Shown: positions 37,727-47,561, numbered from the stretch's first letter. The stretch: DNA of 64,000 nt from Thermosipho atlanticus DSM 15807 (GCF_900129985.1 NZ_FQXN01000001.1:248001-312000); one strand, 5' to 3'. Notes: a model not told the origin generated them from the letters alone. A program made the numbers and translations.

Positions 37727-38527
37727 GTGAAGGAAAAGTTATATGAAACTTTAGAGTATATTAATAGTAAAATCAACAAGACACCAAAAATTGGTTTAAT
37801 TCTTGGGTCAGGATTAGGTTTTCTTGCAGATAGTGTTGAAGATAAAATAGAGATTTCATACGATGAGATTCCAAATTTTCCATATTCTACTGCTCCAGGC
37901 CACGAAGGAAAACTGGTTTTTGGAAGACTTTCTGGTAAAGATGTGGTGGTATTAAAAGGTAGGTTTCATTTATACGAAGGATGGTCATCTGAAACAATCA
38001 AATTTGTTATTTACACACTTAAAAAATTGGGAATTGAAAAGTTGCTAATTACTAATGCTGCGGGGGCGATTAATAAAACATATAAACCGGGAGATATTAT
38101 ACTTGTTAAGGATATAATTAATTTTCAATTTAGAAATCCATTAAGGGGTCCGAATGAAGACGAATTTGGGCCAAGATTTCCTGATATGTCAAAAATATAT
38201 GATGAAGAATGGGTAGAAAAGATAAAGAAAGAATTTCCAGAACTAAAAGAAGGAGTATATCTTGCTGTTATCGGCCCAAGTTATGAGACACCTGCAGAAA
38301 TAAGAGCATTTAGAAAATTCGGGGCAGATTTAGTTGGAATGTCTACAGTACCAGAAATAATAGCAGCACAACATTGTGGAATAAGCTGTCTTGTTTTTTC
38401 CTGTGCAACAAATATGGCAGCTGGTGTTTTAGATCAACCATTATCGCATTTAGAAGTAATGGAAGTAGCAAATAAGGTTAAGCAAGAATTTTCAACTTTA
38501 ATTTTAAAATCTTTGGAGGTGCTTTAA
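37727..38527 (+). CDS. punA: Purine nucleoside phosphorylase
   Basis: A 266-residue class I (trimeric, guanosine/inosine-type) purine nucleoside phosphorylase. Family motifs: GLILGSGLGFLAD, phosphate-binding loop, GRFHLYEG, TNAAGAIN, IGPSYETPAEIRAF, GMSTVPEIIAA and SCATNMAAG with the base-contacting Asn. An open frame extends upstream to 37685, but AAGGAGG precedes the GTG at 37727, which also gives the normal family length. Its stop and the start of the DHH gene share one base (TAATG). Confidence 0.94.
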   Translation: MKEKLYETLEYINSKINKTPKIGLILGSGLGFLADSVEDKIEISYDEIPNFPYSTAPGHEGKLVFGRLSGKDVVVLKGRFHLYEGWSSETIKFVIYTLKKLGIEKLLITNAAGAINKTYKPGDIILVKDIINFQFRNPLRGPNEDEFGPRFPDMSKIYDEEWVEKIKKEFPELKEGVYLAVIGPSYETPAEIRAFRKFGADLVGMSTVPEIIAAQHCGISCLVFSCATNMAAGVLDQPLSHLEVMEVANKVKQEFSTLILKSLEVL

Positions 38528-39510
38528 TGGCAGCAGCAAATGAATTTCTAAATATTGTAGGTTTAATAAACGAATCAAATAAAATTTTGGTTGTTGGACA
38601 TATAATGCCAGATGGAGATGATATAAGTTCAGTACTTTCGTTAAGTATGGGTCTTCAAAAGATTGGAAAGGAAGTTGTTTCAGCAATTGATTGGAAAATA
38701 CCAAGTTATTTCAATGAAATACAAGAGGTTAGTAGTATAAAAACTTTTGAAGAAGCTAAAGATTTTAATCCTGATTTAATCATAATAGTTGATGCTTCAA
38801 GTCCTGATAGGGTGGGAAGATTTTCTGAGATATTATCGAAGTTCAAAGTTGTAGTGATAGATCATCATGGTACGAATGTATTTTTTGGAAATTACAATTG
38901 GGTTGATAGTTCTTTTGGGGCAGCTGCCCAAATGATCTTAAGGCTTAATAAAGAACTTGGCGTAAAATATGATGAAAGATTGGCACATATAAATTTAATG
39001 GGAATTGAAACTGATACAGGTTTTTTTAAATATTCAAATGCAGATGAAAGAGTATTTAGAGATGCCGCCGAATTAATTAGTCTTGGTGCAAGGCCTGATT
39101 TAATTGCACGTATGATTTTGGAGAACAAAAAACTTGAGCAGTTTTTACTTCTTTCGCGGATGATAGAAAAATTGAAGTTGGATTGTGAAGGTACTTTAGC
39201 ATATTCTTATTTATCTCAGGAAGATTATAAAGAGTTTAACTGTAGTGAGGAAGATAGTGGAGGGTTTGTTAGTGAAATAAGGTCAATAAAGGGTGTAGAA
39301 GTAGCTATATTTTTATCTGAATTTGAGAAAGGAGAAATACATGTAAGTTTTAGGTCAAAAGAATGGTTTGATGTAAGTAAAGTTGCCGTTATATTAGGTG
39401 GTGGGGGCCATCCTAGAGCTGCAGGAGCGACGATCAAAGGTAACATTGAAGAAATAGTTGAGGAAGTTGTTAGAGTGACTAAGTCTGTGTTGGAAGGGGA
39501 AAGAAAGTAG
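38527..39510 (+). CDS. DHH-family phosphoesterase, NrnA-like
   Basis: A 327-residue DHH/DHHA1 phosphoesterase, most like NrnA, which degrades nanoRNA and dephosphorylates pAp or cyclic dinucleotide products. Metal motifs are VVGHIMPDGDD, IIIVDAS, the signature IDHHGTN and MGIETDTGFFKY; the DHHA1 domain ends with GGGGHPRAAGA. Its neighbour is a GGDEF protein, so a role in clearing pGpG from c-di-GMP turnover is conceivable but only an inference. GGAGG near the punA end serves as ribosome binding site. Confidence 0.9.
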   Translation: MAAANEFLNIVGLINESNKILVVGHIMPDGDDISSVLSLSMGLQKIGKEVVSAIDWKIPSYFNEIQEVSSIKTFEEAKDFNPDLIIIVDASSPDRVGRFSEILSKFKVVVIDHHGTNVFFGNYNWVDSSFGAAAQMILRLNKELGVKYDERLAHINLMGIETDTGFFKYSNADERVFRDAAELISLGARPDLIARMILENKKLEQFLLLSRMIEKLKLDCEGTLAYSYLSQEDYKEFNCSEEDSGGFVSEIRSIKGVEVAIFLSEFEKGEIHVSFRSKEWFDVSKVAVILGGGGHPRAAGATIKGNIEEIVEEVVRVTKSVLEGERK

Positions 39511-39522
39511 GGGGATATTTAT

Positions 39523-42500
39523 ATGAAAGTTATTAAGTTTTTAAGAAATACTTATATTGGTCGAGAATATCTTGTTGAGAATGAGAAAAAACAGTTAAAA
39601 AGATTGTTAGAAGTAGATAAAAAAATATATGAAAATATAGATGCATTGGTTTTGCATTTGAAGATGTTTGAACATCTTGATGATGTTTTGATTCCTGATG
39701 AGTATCACTTTAACGAAAAGTTAGAACTTGTCTTTCCTTATAATGAGGAAAAAAGTGTAGATTTGCTTTCTCTTAAAACACTGGAAAGAGATTATTTGGC
39801 GTATAAATTATTAGAATATGCGAAGAATATATATCAAACTCCTAATTTTAATATACCCATTTTTTCTTTTGACGATGTTTTAATCACTAGAGAAAACGAT
39901 TTTAAAATTCTACCTCAGCTTTGGATAACTTCTAATATTTTGCCGCAAGAAAATGAAAGATTGTTTATAGCTCCAGAATTTAAAAATGCAAGAGTCACTT
40001 TTGAAGAGTCAATTTTATATGTAATTGGAAAAGCAATTCTTGCTTTGAAACCTTCAGAAGAAGTAAAGAAGTTTGCAGAAAAATTGACTGAATTTCATCC
40101 AAAAAACAGAAAAATGTATTTCAATCTTCCTTTTTCAAAGGAAGCTTTTATAAAAACGAAATTTATTGTTCCAGTAATTCAAAGAGAAGAGCTAGAATTG
40201 GTAAAAAATTATGTTAATAACACAACTGTTAAAATGTTAGGAATAGTTGGAAAACAAAGAATTGGTAAAACTACTTTTATAAACGAAATTCAAATGGAGT
40301 TAATAAAAGAAGGAAAGTACGTTTTAAGGCCGATTGATGGGGATGATTTGATACTTCAAATTTTGAAAATTTCTAATGAATTGGTTGATAAAGAGGTTAT
40401 TCATGAAATTTTTAATTGTACCAAGAAAGAAAGATGTAAAATAGATACAATTATTTCATTGATTGCTAAAGTTATAGATTCTTTAAAAAATGTTGTGATT
40501 CTTGTTGATGATTATTATGAAGCTCCAGAAAATTTTAAAACTTTACTGTTGGGTTTGAAATCAATGAATTTTAAAAATCGTTTTATAATTATTGCTGCAT
40601 CAACAAATGAATTTGAAGAGTTTGAAAAGACTATCAATTTATCACCTTTTGATTATAAAACAATTAAAGAATTGATTAAGAAAACTTTGGAAAATGTTGA
40701 TAATATAGATACACTCACAAAGTTTATTTTTAACATCTCTAAGGGTTATCCAGGTTTGGTAGTTGAAATACTGAGAATGTTAATTGAAAAAGGAATTTTG
40801 TACAAAGATTTCGCTGTAAGAAAATGGATGTATGATGTGGATAGGCTTTCTGAATTAGATGTTGATGAAGTACTAGATGTATTTAATTTTTTGACTCGCG
40901 AAGAGTTTGAAAAGATAAAATATTTATCAGTTTTAGGACAGAAATTCACATATAAAGATATTAGAGTTTTAGAGAAAATACTTGGGATAAATTATCGTGA
41001 GGTTATCGAAATTGCTCAAAACAAAGGGATAATTTATAAAGAATATCGCCATTATAGATTTACTTTACATCAATATTGGGAAAAGTTGTATTATTCGTTT
41101 GATGAGTTTGAAAGAAAAAGTATTCATTTGAAGATAATAAATGAACCTTCTGCTGGTTTGCGTAAAGATGAGGAATTATTAAAAAATGCTTGGCACTATA
41201 ATATGATTGGTGATACCATCAAGGCTTTTGTAATGTACTTAAAAGCTATCAAATTTGGATTGGAGAATTTTTATTCTCCTAGTTACCTTTTGAAATTAGT
41301 AAATGATGCGGAAACTCTTCTACCAGATGGAAGATTTTCTTATTCTTTAATAAGATTTAAAGTTGAAATTTATTACAGGCTGAACAAGGCGGTTGATTTT
41401 GAAATTCCAAACAAAGAGTTGTTTGAATATTGGAAAGTTGCAGCAAAAATAATCGAATTGAAGAATAAGGAAATAGTAGAATATTTTGAAGAGGATAAAT
41501 CACGTTTAGACGGATTTGGTATTGTCGGTAGCTATAGAAGAAAGTTATTATATTATGTAGCTCTTTATAATTTAGGAAAGATAAACAAAATTAAGTTAGG
41601 TGAGCTTGAAAAAATATATAAAAGTATAAATTCTAATTCGCATTTTGTAAATGATGTAAAAGTAAGAACAATAATCCTTTTAGCTAATGTTGTAGATAAT
41701 AGAGATAGCAAATTGGCAAAAGATTATTTAAGTTTAGCTGAAAAGTTAGCTAAAAAGTATAAGTTATTGCATTTACTTCCGGTGATTTACAATAATATAG
41801 CTGGCCTTATTAATAATTTAGTGATAGCAACTTCGTATTATGATAAATCAATAAAAACAGCGCATGAAGCTGCTCTCCCCAATAGAGCAATTATTGCAGA
41901 ATTAAATAAGATAAATCTTCTTTTGTATACTGGAGAAACAACTAAATTCTTCAAACACTTATATGAAATTCGTGAAGAATTAGAATTAAAAGGATTAAGG
42001 CTGGAATTGGCTAACACGTATATTTTGGAAACATTTTTTCATATTTATAATAGGGATTGTGAAAAAGGTCTTAAGTCGGTTCTTAAAGCAAAAGAAATTC
42101 AAGAAACTTTGGAAGTGGAGAAATCATATTTAAGAACACTTATATTGTTGAACTTATTCTGTGGCAAATATGAAGAAGCGAGAGATATTTATGTTCGGAA
42201 CAAAGATAAGCATTTCATGAAGATCATGAACTTTAATTTATTTGTTGATGTTGTATTATCAAATGAAGAAGATTTTAGAAAGAATTGGAATGCATTTAAA
42301 AATTCGTCAACATTTTTATGGCAAGAAGAAATGTATGCATTAGTTGGAGATAAAATTGCCAAGGTAGATGCCGAAAATTTCTTTGAGATATTAAAAAGGT
42401 TAGAAAGTGATTATGCTACTCAGAATTTGAGATTATCTCTTGCTATGTTATATGAAGGATTAGCAAAATACTATAAAACTATTAATAAAGAATACAAATT

Positions 42501-43566
42501 TCGAAGTTATTTAACTAAATCATATAATTTGTATAAAGAACTTGGCTTTGAAAATTATTCAAGAATGTTAAGAGAATTTCATAAAGATTTATTAAAAGAA
42601 GTAGAAGAAATAGAACTTCTTAGAGAAATGAATAAAGGCTTTTTGGGTTCTAAGAACTTTTCTAAAGCACTTGAAAGATGTGATTTTGCTTTAAGCTTAC
42701 TTGAAGAATTGAGGGCAATTGAGGTAGTTGAAGATCCTCAAAATATTTTGAATTATTTTGCGGGAAAAATATATAAGGAATTTCCAGTGACGGAACTTTC
42801 AATTCGTATTTCCGATAAAAGAATTCAACAAGATTTTACTTTTTCTAGTTTAGATAATGAGTTAAAACTAATGGAAAAAGAGGATGTTTTGCAAAGTTCT
42901 CCATTTTTAGTGAAAATTTCAGATAAAATAGATAAATTTCTTGAATATAGTATAATTTTATCTAACAAATCATTGTACATTGATAAAAAAGCTTTGATGG
43001 GTATTTTAAAAAAGTTTGAAGTATTAGAATATTCTTTTGTAACAGTAATTAAAAGTATTATAGCTAGACTTAGGAGTCTAATTGATCCCTTAACAAAGTT
43101 ATATACCAGGTATTTTGTCAATGAAAAATTGGAGCAAATTTTTGTTCAAAGTAAAAGATTCAATATGAACTTTTCAGTTGTTATGTGTGATGTTGATCAC
43201 TTTAAGTTAATAAATGATAAATACGGACATTTAATGGGGGATGAAGTTTTAAAACAGGTAGCGAATGTTTTGAAAGAAAATCTCAGAAAAAGCGATGTAT
43301 TAGGAAGATTTGGTGGAGAAGAGTTTATAATTCTTTTGCCAAACACAACTTCTGAAGTTGCCCGTGAAATTTCAGAAAGATTAAGACGTAAGATAGAAGA
43401 GTTAAATGAATTTCCACAAAAAATTACGTTGAGTTTTGGTGTAGCATCGTATCCCCAAACAATGGTAGAGACACCAACTGAGCTTATTGGATATGCAGAT
43501 GATGCTCTTTATAAAGCCAAAGAACTTGGAAGAAATAGGGTGATTGTCTTTGGAGAAAATCTTTGA
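39523..43566 (+). CDS. Pseudokinase-like/STAND ATPase/helical-repeat diguanylate cyclase
   Basis: A 1347-residue cytoplasmic signalling protein. Residues 1-190 resemble a degenerate Ser/Thr kinase: IFSFDDVLITRENDFKILP aligns with the catalytic-loop/DFG region without HRD or DFG residues, and LFIAPEF with the APE motif. A P-loop ATPase follows with Walker A GKQRIGKTT (243-251) and Walker B ILVDDYYE (Asp329, Asp330), as in STAND/AAA regulators. Residues about 550-1060 are TPR-like helices. The C-terminal GGDEF domain is intact, with GGEEF at 1264-1268 and the inhibitory site RKSD five residues before it, so it should make c-di-GMP. No membrane segment. GGGGG precedes the ATG; its end overlaps murB by 23 bases. 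Confidence 0.85.
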   Translation: MKVIKFLRNTYIGREYLVENEKKQLKRLLEVDKKIYENIDALVLHLKMFEHLDDVLIPDEYHFNEKLELVFPYNEEKSVDLLSLKTLERDYLAYKLLEYAKNIYQTPNFNIPIFSFDDVLITRENDFKILPQLWITSNILPQENERLFIAPEFKNARVTFEESILYVIGKAILALKPSEEVKKFAEKLTEFHPKNRKMYFNLPFSKEAFIKTKFIVPVIQREELELVKNYVNNTTVKMLGIVGKQRIGKTTFINEIQMELIKEGKYVLRPIDGDDLILQILKISNELVDKEVIHEIFNCTKKERCKIDTIISLIAKVIDSLKNVVILVDDYYEAPENFKTLLLGLKSMNFKNRFIIIAASTNEFEEFEKTINLSPFDYKTIKELIKKTLENVDNIDTLTKFIFNISKGYPGLVVEILRMLIEKGILYKDFAVRKWMYDVDRLSELDVDEVLDVFNFLTREEFEKIKYLSVLGQKFTYKDIRVLEKILGINYREVIEIAQNKGIIYKEYRHYRFTLHQYWEKLYYSFDEFERKSIHLKIINEPSAGLRKDEELLKNAWHYNMIGDTIKAFVMYLKAIKFGLENFYSPSYLLKLVNDAETLLPDGRFSYSLIRFKVEIYYRLNKAVDFEIPNKELFEYWKVAAKIIELKNKEIVEYFEEDKSRLDGFGIVGSYRRKLLYYVALYNLGKINKIKLGELEKIYKSINSNSHFVNDVKVRTIILLANVVDNRDSKLAKDYLSLAEKLAKKYKLLHLLPVIYNNIAGLINNLVIATSYYDKSIKTAHEAALPNRAIIAELNKINLLLYTGETTKFFKHLYEIREELELKGLRLELANTYILETFFHIYNRDCEKGLKSVLKAKEIQETLEVEKSYLRTLILLNLFCGKYEEARDIYVRNKDKHFMKIMNFNLFVDVVLSNEEDFRKNWNAFKNSSTFLWQEEMYALVGDKIAKVDAENFFEILKRLESDYATQNLRLSLAMLYEGLAKYYKTINKEYKFRSYLTKSYNLYKELGFENYSRMLREFHKDLLKEVEEIELLREMNKGFLGSKNFSKALERCDFALSLLEELRAIEVVEDPQNILNYFAGKIYKEFPVTELSIRISDKRIQQDFTFSSLDNELKLMEKEDVLQSSPFLVKISDKIDKFLEYSIILSNKSLYIDKKALMGILKKFEVLEYSFVTVIKSIIARLRSLIDPLTKLYTRYFVNEKLEQIFVQSKRFNMNFSVVMCDVDHFKLINDKYGHLMGDEVLKQVANVLKENLRKSDVLGRFGGEEFIILLPNTTSEVAREISERLRRKIEELNEFPQKITLSFGVASYPQTMVETPTELIGYADDALYKAKELGRNRVIVFGENL

Positions 43567-44440
43567 AAAACTTTTAGAATTAGGAAATGACGTGAAATTG
43601 GATGAAAAAATGGAATATCATACAAGTTTTAGGATAGGGGGACCTGTGAAATATTTTATAATCCCGAATACACTTGAGTCGTTTGTTAGTACGTACAATT
43701 TTTTGAAGAAAATAATGGAGATAAAGGTTGTAGGAAAATGTACAAATATATTACCAAGCGATGAAAAAATGAATATTGCTATTCTTTCAACTGAAAGAAT
43801 TGACAGGATAGAATTTAAAAATGATATTGTGTTGTGTGAAAGTGGTGTTCCTTTAAAAAAATTATGTTTGGAAAGTATGGAAAATAGTTTGTCAGGTTTT
43901 GAAAAAGCGTATGGGATTCCAGGAAGTGTCGGTGGAGCAGTATATATGAATGCAGGAGCGTATGGTTGGGTGACAGCGGAGAATATAATTTATGTAGAAG
44001 CTTTTGATGGTGAAAAGATAATAAAATTGTTTCCAAGTGAGATGGAATTTTCCTATAGAAATAGTATTTTTAGAAAAAAGAAAGAATTGGTAATTTTAAG
44101 GGTTGCTTTCAAAGTTATTAATGGAGATAAAGAGAAAATAAAAATAAAGATGAATGAAATATTGAAAAGGAGGTATACAAAACAACCGCTTGAGTTTCCA
44201 AGTGCTGGAAGTGTTTTTAAACGCCCTAGGGAAGACTTTTATGTTGGGACAGCAATTGAAAACTTAGGATTAAAGGGATATGCTATTGGTGATGCCCAGG
44301 TATCAGAAAAGCATGCTGGTTTTATTATAAACAGGGGGAATGCAAAGGCTGAGGAAGTAAAGAAACTAATAGAGTACATTAAAAATAAAATTAAGAATGT
44401 TTATAATGTTAATCTTGAAACAGAAATAGAAATTTGGTGA
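43544..44440 (+). CDS. murB: UDP-N-acetylenolpyruvoylglucosamine reductase MurB
   Basis: A 298-residue FAD enzyme reducing UDP-GlcNAc-enolpyruvate to UDP-MurNAc in peptidoglycan synthesis. FAD motifs SFRIGGPVKYF and GIPGSVGGAVYMNAGAYG are present, with SYRNSIF and the catalytic-serine loop PSAGSVFKRP, and the final HAGFIIN. The start is TTG at 43544 inside the preceding gene with only AGGGTGA close by; TTG at 43550 is an alternative. The sequence from MSLEKIFEKL aligns well with MurB N termini, so 43544 is kept. Confidence 0.93.
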   Translation: MSLEKIFEKLLELGNDVKLDEKMEYHTSFRIGGPVKYFIIPNTLESFVSTYNFLKKIMEIKVVGKCTNILPSDEKMNIAILSTERIDRIEFKNDIVLCESGVPLKKLCLESMENSLSGFEKAYGIPGSVGGAVYMNAGAYGWVTAENIIYVEAFDGEKIIKLFPSEMEFSYRNSIFRKKKELVILRVAFKVINGDKEKIKIKMNEILKRRYTKQPLEFPSAGSVFKRPREDFYVGTAIENLGLKGYAIGDAQVSEKHAGFIINRGNAKAEEVKKLIEYIKNKIKNVYNVNLETEIEIW

Positions 44441-44452
44441 AGGAGTGGTAAC

Positions 44453-45790
44453 ATGAGTTTGTGGTATAAAAGAAACAGAGAAAAAGTAGAAAATTTTAGT
44501 AGAGAATATTTGAAATTTATCAATAGTGCTTTAACCGAAAGATTATCTGTAATGTTTTATAAAGATTTACTTGAAAAAAATGGTTTTATTTCTCTTAATG
44601 AATATACTGGAAAAGAAGAGAAAGTTTATTATATAAATAGACATAAGTCATTGGTTGCAGCAAGAATAGTTGATCATCCAAAATATGGTTTTAATATTAT
44701 TGCCGCACATATAGATGCTCCTAGGATCGATTTGAAACCTAACCCTTTGTATGAAGATGAAAATATAGCTTTAATGAAAACCCATTACTATGGTGGCTTG
44801 AAACTCTATCAATGGTACAACATACCACTGGCTTTAGTTGGAGTTGTGATTAAAGAAGATGGTACAAAGTTAGATATAAAAATAGGTATTGAGGAAAATG
44901 ATCCTGTGTTTGTTTTACCAGATGTTTTGCCTCATCTTGATAAGAAAGATGAAAAAATGAGTGAAAAATTTCAAGGAGAAAAATTAAACTTAATCGTAGG
45001 ATCAATACCTTTAGAAGGTGAGAATAAAGAGCCGGTGAAAAAATATGTTTTAAAGATTTTAGAGGAAAAATATGGAATTAGCGAAGAAGACTTTGTAAGC
45101 GCAGATTTAGAATTAGTCCCAGCGATTAAAGCAAGAGAAGTGGGTTTTGATAAAAGTTTCATAGGAGCGTATGGTCAAGATGATAGGATCTGTTCGTATC
45201 AAGCAATTAGAGCGTTGATTGACGCTGAAAACCTTGAGAAATCTGCAGCGGTCATTTTGTTTGATAGGGAAGAAATTGGAAGTGAAGGCGACTCAGGGGC
45301 AAAAGCTAGATTTTACAAGAAATTTTTTAGAAAACTTTTGAAAATTCATGGTGAAACAGATTCAGAATATGCTTTGGATATTCTTACAGAAAATTCATTG
45401 GTTATTTCAGCCGATGTAGCAGCATTAGTTAATCCGACATTTAAGGATGTACATGATAAATACAATGCTGCAAAAACAGGTGAAGGTGTTGCATTAGTGA
45501 AATACACAGGAGCAAGAGGGAAATCAGGTTCTAGTGAAGCTCATGCTGAAATAGTTGCACATGTTAGGAAGATATTAAATAGAGCCGGAATAAAGTGGCA
45601 AGTAGCAACTCTTGGAAAGGTTGGAGTTGGTGGTGGAGGAACCGTTGCAAAATTTTTGGCTCAAGAAGGGTTTAATGTAATTGATATGGGCCCAGGTTTA
45701 ATAAGCATGCATTCACCATATGAACTTGTTTCAAAAGTTGATCTTTATGAAACATATTTAGCGTTTAAAGAGCTTTTAGCAAAGAGGTGA
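44453..45790 (+). CDS. M18 family aminopeptidase
   Basis: A 445-residue dodecameric-type zinc aminopeptidase of family M18. Metal and catalytic motifs are IAAHIDAPRIDLKP, GAYGQDDRICSY, LFDREEIGSEGDSGA, SADVAAL and the C-terminal MGPGLISMHSPYELV with a metal His. It trims peptides in the cytoplasm. GGAGTGG precedes the ATG, 12 bases after murB. MarR follows after 4 bases. Confidence 0.92.
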   Translation: MSLWYKRNREKVENFSREYLKFINSALTERLSVMFYKDLLEKNGFISLNEYTGKEEKVYYINRHKSLVAARIVDHPKYGFNIIAAHIDAPRIDLKPNPLYEDENIALMKTHYYGGLKLYQWYNIPLALVGVVIKEDGTKLDIKIGIEENDPVFVLPDVLPHLDKKDEKMSEKFQGEKLNLIVGSIPLEGENKEPVKKYVLKILEEKYGISEEDFVSADLELVPAIKAREVGFDKSFIGAYGQDDRICSYQAIRALIDAENLEKSAAVILFDREEIGSEGDSGAKARFYKKFFRKLLKIHGETDSEYALDILTENSLVISADVAALVNPTFKDVHDKYNAAKTGEGVALVKYTGARGKSGSSEAHAEIVAHVRKILNRAGIKWQVATLGKVGVGGGGTVAKFLAQEGFNVIDMGPGLISMHSPYELVSKVDLYETYLAFKELLAKR

Positions 45791-45794
45791 TTAC

Positions 45795-46223
45795 ATGGCT
45801 GAAAAGTTAGAAAGAATATTGAGAGAAATTTGCTTTCGAATTAAAGTTAAAGGTAGAGAAGTATTAAAAAAATACCCTATTACTCCTGCACAGTTCGATT
45901 TGATGCAAAAAATATATTTTACCGGTCCCAAAACTATGAGCGAGTTGAGTCAAAATTTAGGAATAGCCAAAAGTACGACAACTGGTCTTGTTTCAAGATT
46001 GGAAAAAGATGGTTTTCTTGAAAGAGTTAAGTCTTTAAGAGATAAAAGAGTGATAAGAGTTTCATTGACAAAAAAGGGTAAAAAAGTGATTGATGAAGTT
46101 ATAATTGAAAGAGTAGAGTTTATAAAGAGTGTTTTGAAAATTTTACCCGAAAGTTTTGAAAAAGAAATAACGTACTTACTTATGAAATTTAATGAAGCTA
46201 TTATAAATGAAAAAAAGCAATAG
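45795..46223 (+). CDS. MarR family transcriptional regulator
   Basis: A 142-residue winged-helix regulator. The DNA-binding core is at about 38-100: MSELSQNLGIAKSTTTGLVSRLEKDGFLERV, then the wing DKRVIRVSLTKKGKKV, typical for MarR. Flanking helices form the dimer interface. Ligand and targets are unknown; position between an aminopeptidase and the Omp-alpha gene is not specific. AGAGGTGA precedes the ATG. A palindromic target is not obvious in its own upstream sequence, because the gene is inside an operon. Confidence 0.9.
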   Translation: MAEKLERILREICFRIKVKGREVLKKYPITPAQFDLMQKIYFTGPKTMSELSQNLGIAKSTTTGLVSRLEKDGFLERVKSLRDKRVIRVSLTKKGKKVIDEVIIERVEFIKSVLKILPESFEKEITYLLMKFNEAIINEKKQ

Positions 46224-46241
46224 TTTTGCTGAGGTGATTTT

Positions 46242-47549
46242 ATGAGAAAAAAATTTTTAATAGTTTTCATTTTAATTTCTGTCTTTGTATTTTCTGTTGA
46301 AATGGTTATAACTGATGTTTCTCCATTTTCAACGGATTATAATATTGTTAAATATCTAGTTGAAAATGGGATCATGAAATTGGACGAAACTGGAAAATTC
46401 AAACCTGCACTCTTAGTAACAAGAATTGATATTGCACGGATAATTTACAATGTGATTAGGCAATATAACTTAGAAATAATAAATGAAATGAGTAAAAAAT
46501 TAACTGAAATTGGAAATGATAATAAATTGGTGAAAAACCTTTTTTCTGGAATTGATGAAAAGTTAAGTATTTTAGAGAATAAACAAGTTAAATTAAATGA
46601 ACAAGTTGAAAAAATTACTGAAAATCTTACTAATATTAATACAACTTTTTCTAAAATTCCTCAACTTGAAAAGTATGTTTTAACATTAATGGCTTCAAAT
46701 ACAGCTTTAGAAAAGCAATTTGAAAATCAAAATTTATTGAATTTGGCTGAAAGACTTTCTAATTTGGAAAAGGAGATTGTAAAAAAAGGTGAATTGATTA
46801 ATTTTGAAGAGAGAATTTCAAGTTTAGAGAAGATTTATACTGAAGTTTCAGATAATTATGAAAAGTTAAAAGGGAAAGTTTCTGAGATAGAAAAAAATTA
46901 CCAAGATTTAAAGAGCAGTGTTGATAGTCAAAGTAAACAGACTAATGTTCAAGTTGAGAATTTGAAAAATGAAATATTACATATTTCAGGGCAGATAACT
47001 GAATTTGAGGATAAAATAAATTATTTGAATAGTCTATTTGAAGATATAGATGTTTCTAAATTGAAAAACTTGGAGAAGTTTTCGACTTTAGAAGGAAAAG
47101 TTATAAATATTGAAGACTCATTGAATAAGATAAAAAATGTTTTGAACGATTACGAGGAGTTTAAGAAAAAAGTTGAGATTAATATGACAAGCTTGGAGAC
47201 ATTAAAAACGAACATCGAAAAGATTGATAGCAATCAAATAAAATTAAGTGCTTTAGTAGCAGAACTTGATAGTAAAGTTTCTGAAATAAACGATTTAAAA
47301 GCTAAAATTTCCGAAATAGAAAATAAAATGACGGAACTTGAAAAATTAGGAATATACGCTTCTAAATTAAATAAAATTTCGGAAAACATTGAAACATTTA
47401 CAAGTTATATAGAAAATACAACTGCTAATATTGATAGTTTAAATGAAAAGCTAAAAAAACTAGAAGCTAATAACCAGTTTTTGTCAATTGTTACATTTAG
47501 TTCAATTTTACTTGCAGTAATTTCGTTTATAACTGCACTAATGTTTTAG
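46242..47549 (+). CDS. Omp-alpha-like outer-sheath spacer protein (SLH, coiled coil, C-terminal anchor)
   Basis: A 435-residue protein built like Thermotoga Omp-alpha: signal peptide (1-18), one SLH domain (about 22-78; VITDVSPFSTDYNIVKYLVENGI), a coiled-coil rod with heptad Leu/Ile spacing through residues about 85-405, and a C-terminal hydrophobic anchor (about 412-435). Such proteins are thought to span the periplasm, binding peptidoglycan-linked polymer with the SLH end and the outer sheath with the tail. Composition is rich in Lys, Glu, Asn, Leu and Ser. GAGGTGA precedes the ATG. This is the strongest marker for the phylum. Confidence 0.88.
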   Translation: MRKKFLIVFILISVFVFSVEMVITDVSPFSTDYNIVKYLVENGIMKLDETGKFKPALLVTRIDIARIIYNVIRQYNLEIINEMSKKLTEIGNDNKLVKNLFSGIDEKLSILENKQVKLNEQVEKITENLTNINTTFSKIPQLEKYVLTLMASNTALEKQFENQNLLNLAERLSNLEKEIVKKGELINFEERISSLEKIYTEVSDNYEKLKGKVSEIEKNYQDLKSSVDSQSKQTNVQVENLKNEILHISGQITEFEDKINYLNSLFEDIDVSKLKNLEKFSTLEGKVINIEDSLNKIKNVLNDYEEFKKKVEINMTSLETLKTNIEKIDSNQIKLSALVAELDSKVSEINDLKAKISEIENKMTELEKLGIYASKLNKISENIETFTSYIENTTANIDSLNEKLKKLEANNQFLSIVTFSSILLAVISFITALMF

Positions 47550-47561
47550 AGGAGGATAAAC

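Noticed and set aside
43544-43566. Fusion of the GGDEF protein with MurB
   Set aside because: The frames differ, the GGDEF domain ends normally, and MurB has its own plausible TTG start; the 23-base overlap is ordinary.
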